9,386 bases of DNA from Candidatus Peregrinibacteria bacterium (lineage in GTDB: Bacteria; Patescibacteriota; Gracilibacteria; UBA1369; PNNO01). The notes beneath the pieces are model-generated. The model had not been told where the DNA came from, made no database searches, and was given only the letters and a program-made list of their open reading frames with translations. The position numbers and the translations under genes were made by a program. The DNA lies in assembly GCA_030595015.1 (NCBI GenBank), contig JAUVDZ010000036.1, forward strand, positions 1 through 9,386, written 5' to 3'. The stretch's first letter is position 1. Each line of letters begins with the position of its first letter. This document shows, piece after piece, positions 7,315-9,386 of this stretch.

Positions 7315-7848
7315 TTAGTTTGATATAATAAAATCTACAGGAACATCATGAGATTCAAAAGGGATTTCATCAACAATTTGAAAATCATATGCAAGCCCGA
7401 TCTTTTGACATTTTAGATCTTTGCTTAATTTGTCATAGTAGCCTTTGCCATACCCGATTCTATGTCCGTTTTTATCAAATGCAATGCCTGGAATAAATGC
7501 CAGATCAATGTCTTCGGGTTTAATTGATTTGCATGATGTTTTGGGCTCCATAATTCCATAAGCTCCTTCTTCAAGATCTTCTAGAGATTCTATCAAATAT
7601 AAATCCAGATTGTTTTTGTTAACCTTTGGAAGAACAAGATTTTTTTTATTAATATTCTCACTTATAAAATTAATTATATCTACTTCGTTTTTATGAGACA
7701 TATAAATAAGTATTGTTTCAGCATTTTGTACTCGTGAATTTGAATTAATTTTCGCTATGATTGTTTTATCCAGGCTTTCTTTTTTAGCAGGATTAAGCTC
7801 TTTGCGTATTTTTTTGATATTGTCTCTGATTTCAGTTTTTGAATTCAT
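7315..7848 (-). CDS. 5-formyltetrahydrofolate cyclo-ligase (methenyl-THF synthetase)
   Basis: A complete 177-residue protein, at the short end of the family (about 180-200). It uses ATP to convert 5-formyl-THF to 5,10-methenyl-THF. Visible motifs: the basic N-terminal helix with IRKEL (14-18), ILIYMSHKNEVD (46-57), LVLPKV (71-76), the DLAFIPGIAFDKNGHRIGYG region (115-134) and the family signature GYGKGYYDK (132-140), followed by GLAYDFQIVDEIPFESHDVPVD (151-172) where the substrate and C-terminal motif normally sit. It is the first gene of the operon with glyA. Established biochemistry makes this pairing sensible: SHMT forms 5-formyl-THF in a side reaction and is inhibited by it, and this enzyme clears it. 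The start has no Shine-Dalgarno site and lies about 20 bases after the predicted transcription start. Symbols vary (ygfA, mthfs, fau), so none is assigned. Confidence 0.93.
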   Translation of the reverse strand: MNSKTEIRDNIKKIRKELNPAKKESLDKTIIAKINSNSRVQNAETILIYMSHKNEVDIINFISENINKKNLVLPKVNKNNLDLYLIESLEDLEEGAYGIMEPKTSCKSIKPEDIDLAFIPGIAFDKNGHRIGYGKGYYDKLSKDLKCQKIGLAYDFQIVDEIPFESHDVPVDFIISN

Positions 7849-7873
7849 TTAAATTTGTTGTAAACTCGCATCC

Positions 7874-7903
7874 AGTATAGTTTTTTTTAATTGCATCTTG
7901 CAA
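7874..7903 (-). promoter_or_regulatory. Promoter of the cyclo-ligase-glyA operon
   Basis: On the minus strand, TTGCAA (7903-7898) and TATACT (7879-7874) are 18 bases apart. The spacer holds a run of eight A residues. Expected start is near 7867, giving a leader of about 19 bases. The -35 hexamer is self-complementary and coincides with the -35 box of the opposite promoter. Confidence 0.6.
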
Positions 7904-7904
7904 T
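7890..7904. repeat. Palindrome over the shared -35 box of the divergent promoters
   Basis: ATTGCA (7890-7895), TCT, TGCAAT (7899-7904): perfect 6-base arms covering the TTGCAA that both divergent promoters appear to use. A protein bound here could block or co-activate both directions. Function is inference; six-base arms can occur by chance in A+T-rich DNA. Confidence 0.4.
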
Positions 7905-7926
7905 GTTAATTATTCAAAGCTAGAAT
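7898..7926 (+). promoter_or_regulatory. Promoter of the HtrA-like gene, predicting a nearly leaderless mRNA
   Basis: TTGCAA (7898-7903), a 17-base spacer, then TAGAAT (7921-7926). Expected transcription start is about 7932-7934, only two to four bases before the ATG at 7936. The gene would then be translated from a leaderless or nearly leaderless message, in line with the lack of any Shine-Dalgarno site. Confidence 0.5.
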
Positions 7927-7935
7927 CCAATCACT

Positions 7936-8658
7936 ATGAAAAAAATTATTTGGACCCAAGTTATTGCTCTTACATTTACTATCAGCATTATTGCCGGCCT
8001 TGTTGGAGGCGCTTTAACTAACGATTACCTAATTGCTTATCTTTTTGGTCAACTTACAGATCAACAAGGAGAAGAGTTTCCTATTGTTAAGAAAGTAATT
8101 GAAGAAAGAGTATATGTTGAAGAGTCATCAACGATTAGTGCTATTGAAAAAGCAAGTAAATCCGTTGTTCATTTTTGGGATATTTTTACACCTGGAATTA
8201 TAATTACAACTGATGGAATGATTATTACATGTGAAAAGCCTTTTGTCAGGGCAACCCAGGTTGCTGTTTACATGGGGGATACAGAGGAATATATGGCAGA
8301 TATTGTATACCGTGATCCTAAAAGAAATATTTTATTAATGAAATTGAGGACTGAAAATGAATATGAATTTTTTGAAACTTTAACTTTTGCTGATGAAGAA
8401 GTAAAATTAGGTCAAAAAGTATTAAGTTTAGGAAGAGATTGGGTTAAATCCGGGATTATTTCGAAATTACCTCCTGCTAACTTTGATATAGATTATGAAA
8501 TTGACCACACGTTTGAATGTGGTCCTTCAATAAACTTAAATGGTGAACTTATTGGTCTTACAATCGAAGACCGTGCTGTAGAGCAGGGGACTTCAAGTAT
8601 TATTCCTGCTCAGGTTCTTCAGCAGATTCTTGATTCGTACCAGCTAAGTCTTCAATAA
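7936..8658 (+). CDS. Membrane-anchored HtrA/DegP-like trypsin-fold protein, probably catalytically dead
   Basis: A 240-residue protein. One hydrophobic N-terminal helix (about 4-25) should anchor it, with the rest outside the cell. Residues about 64-235 follow the HtrA/S1C trypsin pattern: ISAIEKASKSVVHF, then GIIITTDGMIIT (87-98), VAVYMGDTEEYMADIVYRDP, ILLMKL, VLSLGR, INLNGELIGLTIEDR (199-213) and the terminal IIPAQVLQQIL (222-232) that ends the HtrA protease domain. Aligning by eye, the three catalytic positions are all substituted: the His of LTNxHVV is K101 (TCEKPF), the Asp of DLAVLK is N131 (RNILLMK), and the Ser of GNSGGP is E194 (TFECGP). C195 lies beside it, not at the serine position. 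No PDZ domain is present. It is therefore likely a pseudo-protease that may bind unfolded or partner proteins. The start is fixed: it is the only Met before the membrane helix. Its last 59 bases overlap the convergent gene. Confidence 0.8.
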   Translation: MKKIIWTQVIALTFTISIIAGLVGGALTNDYLIAYLFGQLTDQQGEEFPIVKKVIEERVYVEESSTISAIEKASKSVVHFWDIFTPGIIITTDGMIITCEKPFVRATQVAVYMGDTEEYMADIVYRDPKRNILLMKLRTENEYEFFETLTFADEEVKLGQKVLSLGRDWVKSGIISKLPPANFDIDYEIDHTFECGPSINLNGELIGLTIEDRAVEQGTSSIIPAQVLQQILDSYQLSLQ

Positions 8659-9386
8659 ATATGATTGGAGCTGGTAGAGGAGCAAGATCAAACTTCTCTT
8701 TTGTTTTATCTGCTTCCTGAGTGTTTGAAGGAGTTTTAATAGTAATGATTCCGCTTCCGTTTACTTCTTTTACTGTGAAGCTTGTAATTAACTCATTTCC
8801 TATAAATACACCAAGAATTTCTTTATCGTTTTCTTCAGTTAAGGTATGAAGTAATTCTTTTCCTTCATTGCTTAAATTTATTTCAATAAATGGTTTGTAA
8901 TTTTCATCAAAAATAATATCTGTAGTTTTTACAAAATTGCCGTTCATTGTTGTTAGCTCCCATTCCACTGGTTTTTCAGCAAAGAAAATTATTCCAAAGT
9001 TAACTTGTTCTTCCATTATGCTTTCTTCAGATGCTTCATTGATTTCACGTGCTTTAATTAAGTGATATCCAAATGGTGTTTCAATTGGATTAGTAGTTTG
9101 ATCTACTTCAGTTAATTCATTAAGTGCTGCTTCTTCAAATTCAGTTACATATGTTCCGCCACCAGCCGGAACCTCAAGTAGACCTCCGCTTTTTTTATTA
9201 GAATCGTCATTTGAATATTTAAGTGCGAGTGATTCAAAACTTTCGCCTTTATCAGCTTTTTCTTTTATTTCTTTTGCAAGTTCAAAAGCTTCTTCCTGTG
9301 TTCTTTCAATATCTTCCGGAGCTCTAACCGCACCTGTATATGCGATTAATATATGACTTACATGAACATTCTTTTCTTGTTTTATT
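8600..9386 (-). CDS. PpiC (parvulin) prolyl isomerase fused to a SecD P1-like domain (5' part missing)
   Basis: The frame is open from the right edge to TAA at 8602-8600, 261 visible residues (numbered from the first full codon, 9385). The ATG at 9016 is internal, since the parvulin domain runs without a stop through codons upstream of it. Residues 7-113 are a PpiC domain: VHVSHILI (7-14), FESLALKYSND (50-60), SGGLLEVPAGG (66-76), FEEAAL (83-88), FGYHLIKARE (105-114). Residues 140-249 resemble the SecD periplasmic P1 head and base: WELTTMNG, DIIFDENYKPFIEINLSNEG, the LTEEN..EILGVFIGNELITS stretch, GIITIKT, then LPAPIIFIEDLAG (237-249), like the LPVPLxIxEERTVG of SecD just before its second membrane helix. 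The protein then ends in an acidic tail with no SecD channel helices. The parvulin part is secure; the SecD part is by eye. It likely acts on exported proteins outside the membrane; an N-terminal anchor or signal would lie off the window. Confidence 0.82.
   Translation of the reverse strand, partial: IKQEKNVHVSHILIAYTGAVRAPEDIERTQEEAFELAKEIKEKADKGESFESLALKYSNDDSNKKSGGLLEVPAGGGTYVTEFEEAALNELTEVDQTTNPIETPFGYHLIKAREINEASEESIMEEQVNFGIIFFAEKPVEWELTTMNGNFVKTTDIIFDENYKPFIEINLSNEGKELLHTLTEENDKEILGVFIGNELITSFTVKEVNGSGIITIKTPSNTQEADKTKEKFDLAPLPAPIIFIEDLAGTNQESAEEPEQE

Noticed and set aside
7881..7890. T-run at 7881-7888 as a terminator tail
   Set aside because: No stable GC stem precedes it on the plus strand and no gene ends there; it lies in the spacer of the minus-strand promoter.
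8505..8535. C195 in the HtrA-like protein as a cysteine nucleophile
   Set aside because: Anchoring on the conserved GP and NLNGE residues puts E194, not C195, at the serine position, and no His/Asp partner is kept at the usual sites. Kept only as an alternative to test by structure.
8600..9016. A separate 138-residue gene starting at the ATG at 9016
   Set aside because: The same frame stays open to the window edge and the upstream codons encode a clear parvulin domain, so this Met is internal.

Overview
This is an A+T-rich bacterial window with eight protein genes and very little intergenic DNA. I see no rRNA, tRNA, CRISPR or insertion sequence. The best guess for the host is a member of the Candidate Phyla Radiation (Patescibacteria). 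The reasons are the PrgI-family protein followed directly by a TraC/VirB4-N-like gene, the compact layout, and short genes without Shine-Dalgarno sites. No taxonomic marker (16S rRNA) is present, so this is inference. All visible stop codons are TAA and no gene is broken by in-frame TGA, which fits the standard bacterial code.

Layout. At the left edge, on the minus strand, is a two-gene piece of a type IV secretion-like cluster (prgI-like, then a TraC-like gene cut by the window edge). Divergent from it is lepA (elongation factor 4). A promoter with an embedded palindrome then starts a two-gene operon. Its first gene is a membrane-anchored family-5 substrate-binding protein without ABC partners. 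Its second gene is a HAMP/SpoIIE-type (PP2C) membrane phosphatase with an extracellular sensor region. Converging on it, and sharing the four bases TTAA for both stop codons, is a minus-strand folate operon of 5-formyltetrahydrofolate cyclo-ligase and glyA. Divergent from that operon, apparently using the same palindromic TTGCAA as its -35 box, is a membrane-anchored HtrA/DegP-like protein in which all three catalytic residues seem to be replaced. Its 3' end overlaps by 59 bases a convergent gene that runs off the right edge. That gene encodes a parvulin (PpiC) prolyl isomerase domain fused to what looks like the P1 head/base of SecD, without the SecD membrane channel.

How the genes fit together. 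The cyclo-ligase and GlyA form a one-carbon folate unit. The binding protein and phosphatase look like a surface sensing unit feeding a partner-switch type response. The pseudo-HtrA and the PpiC-SecD fusion both belong outside the membrane and suggest an exported-protein folding or quality-control site. The most novel points are the PpiC-SecD-P1 fusion, the pseudo-protease beside it, the orphan binding-protein/phosphatase pair, the palindromes sitting in promoters, and the complete absence of Shine-Dalgarno sites.
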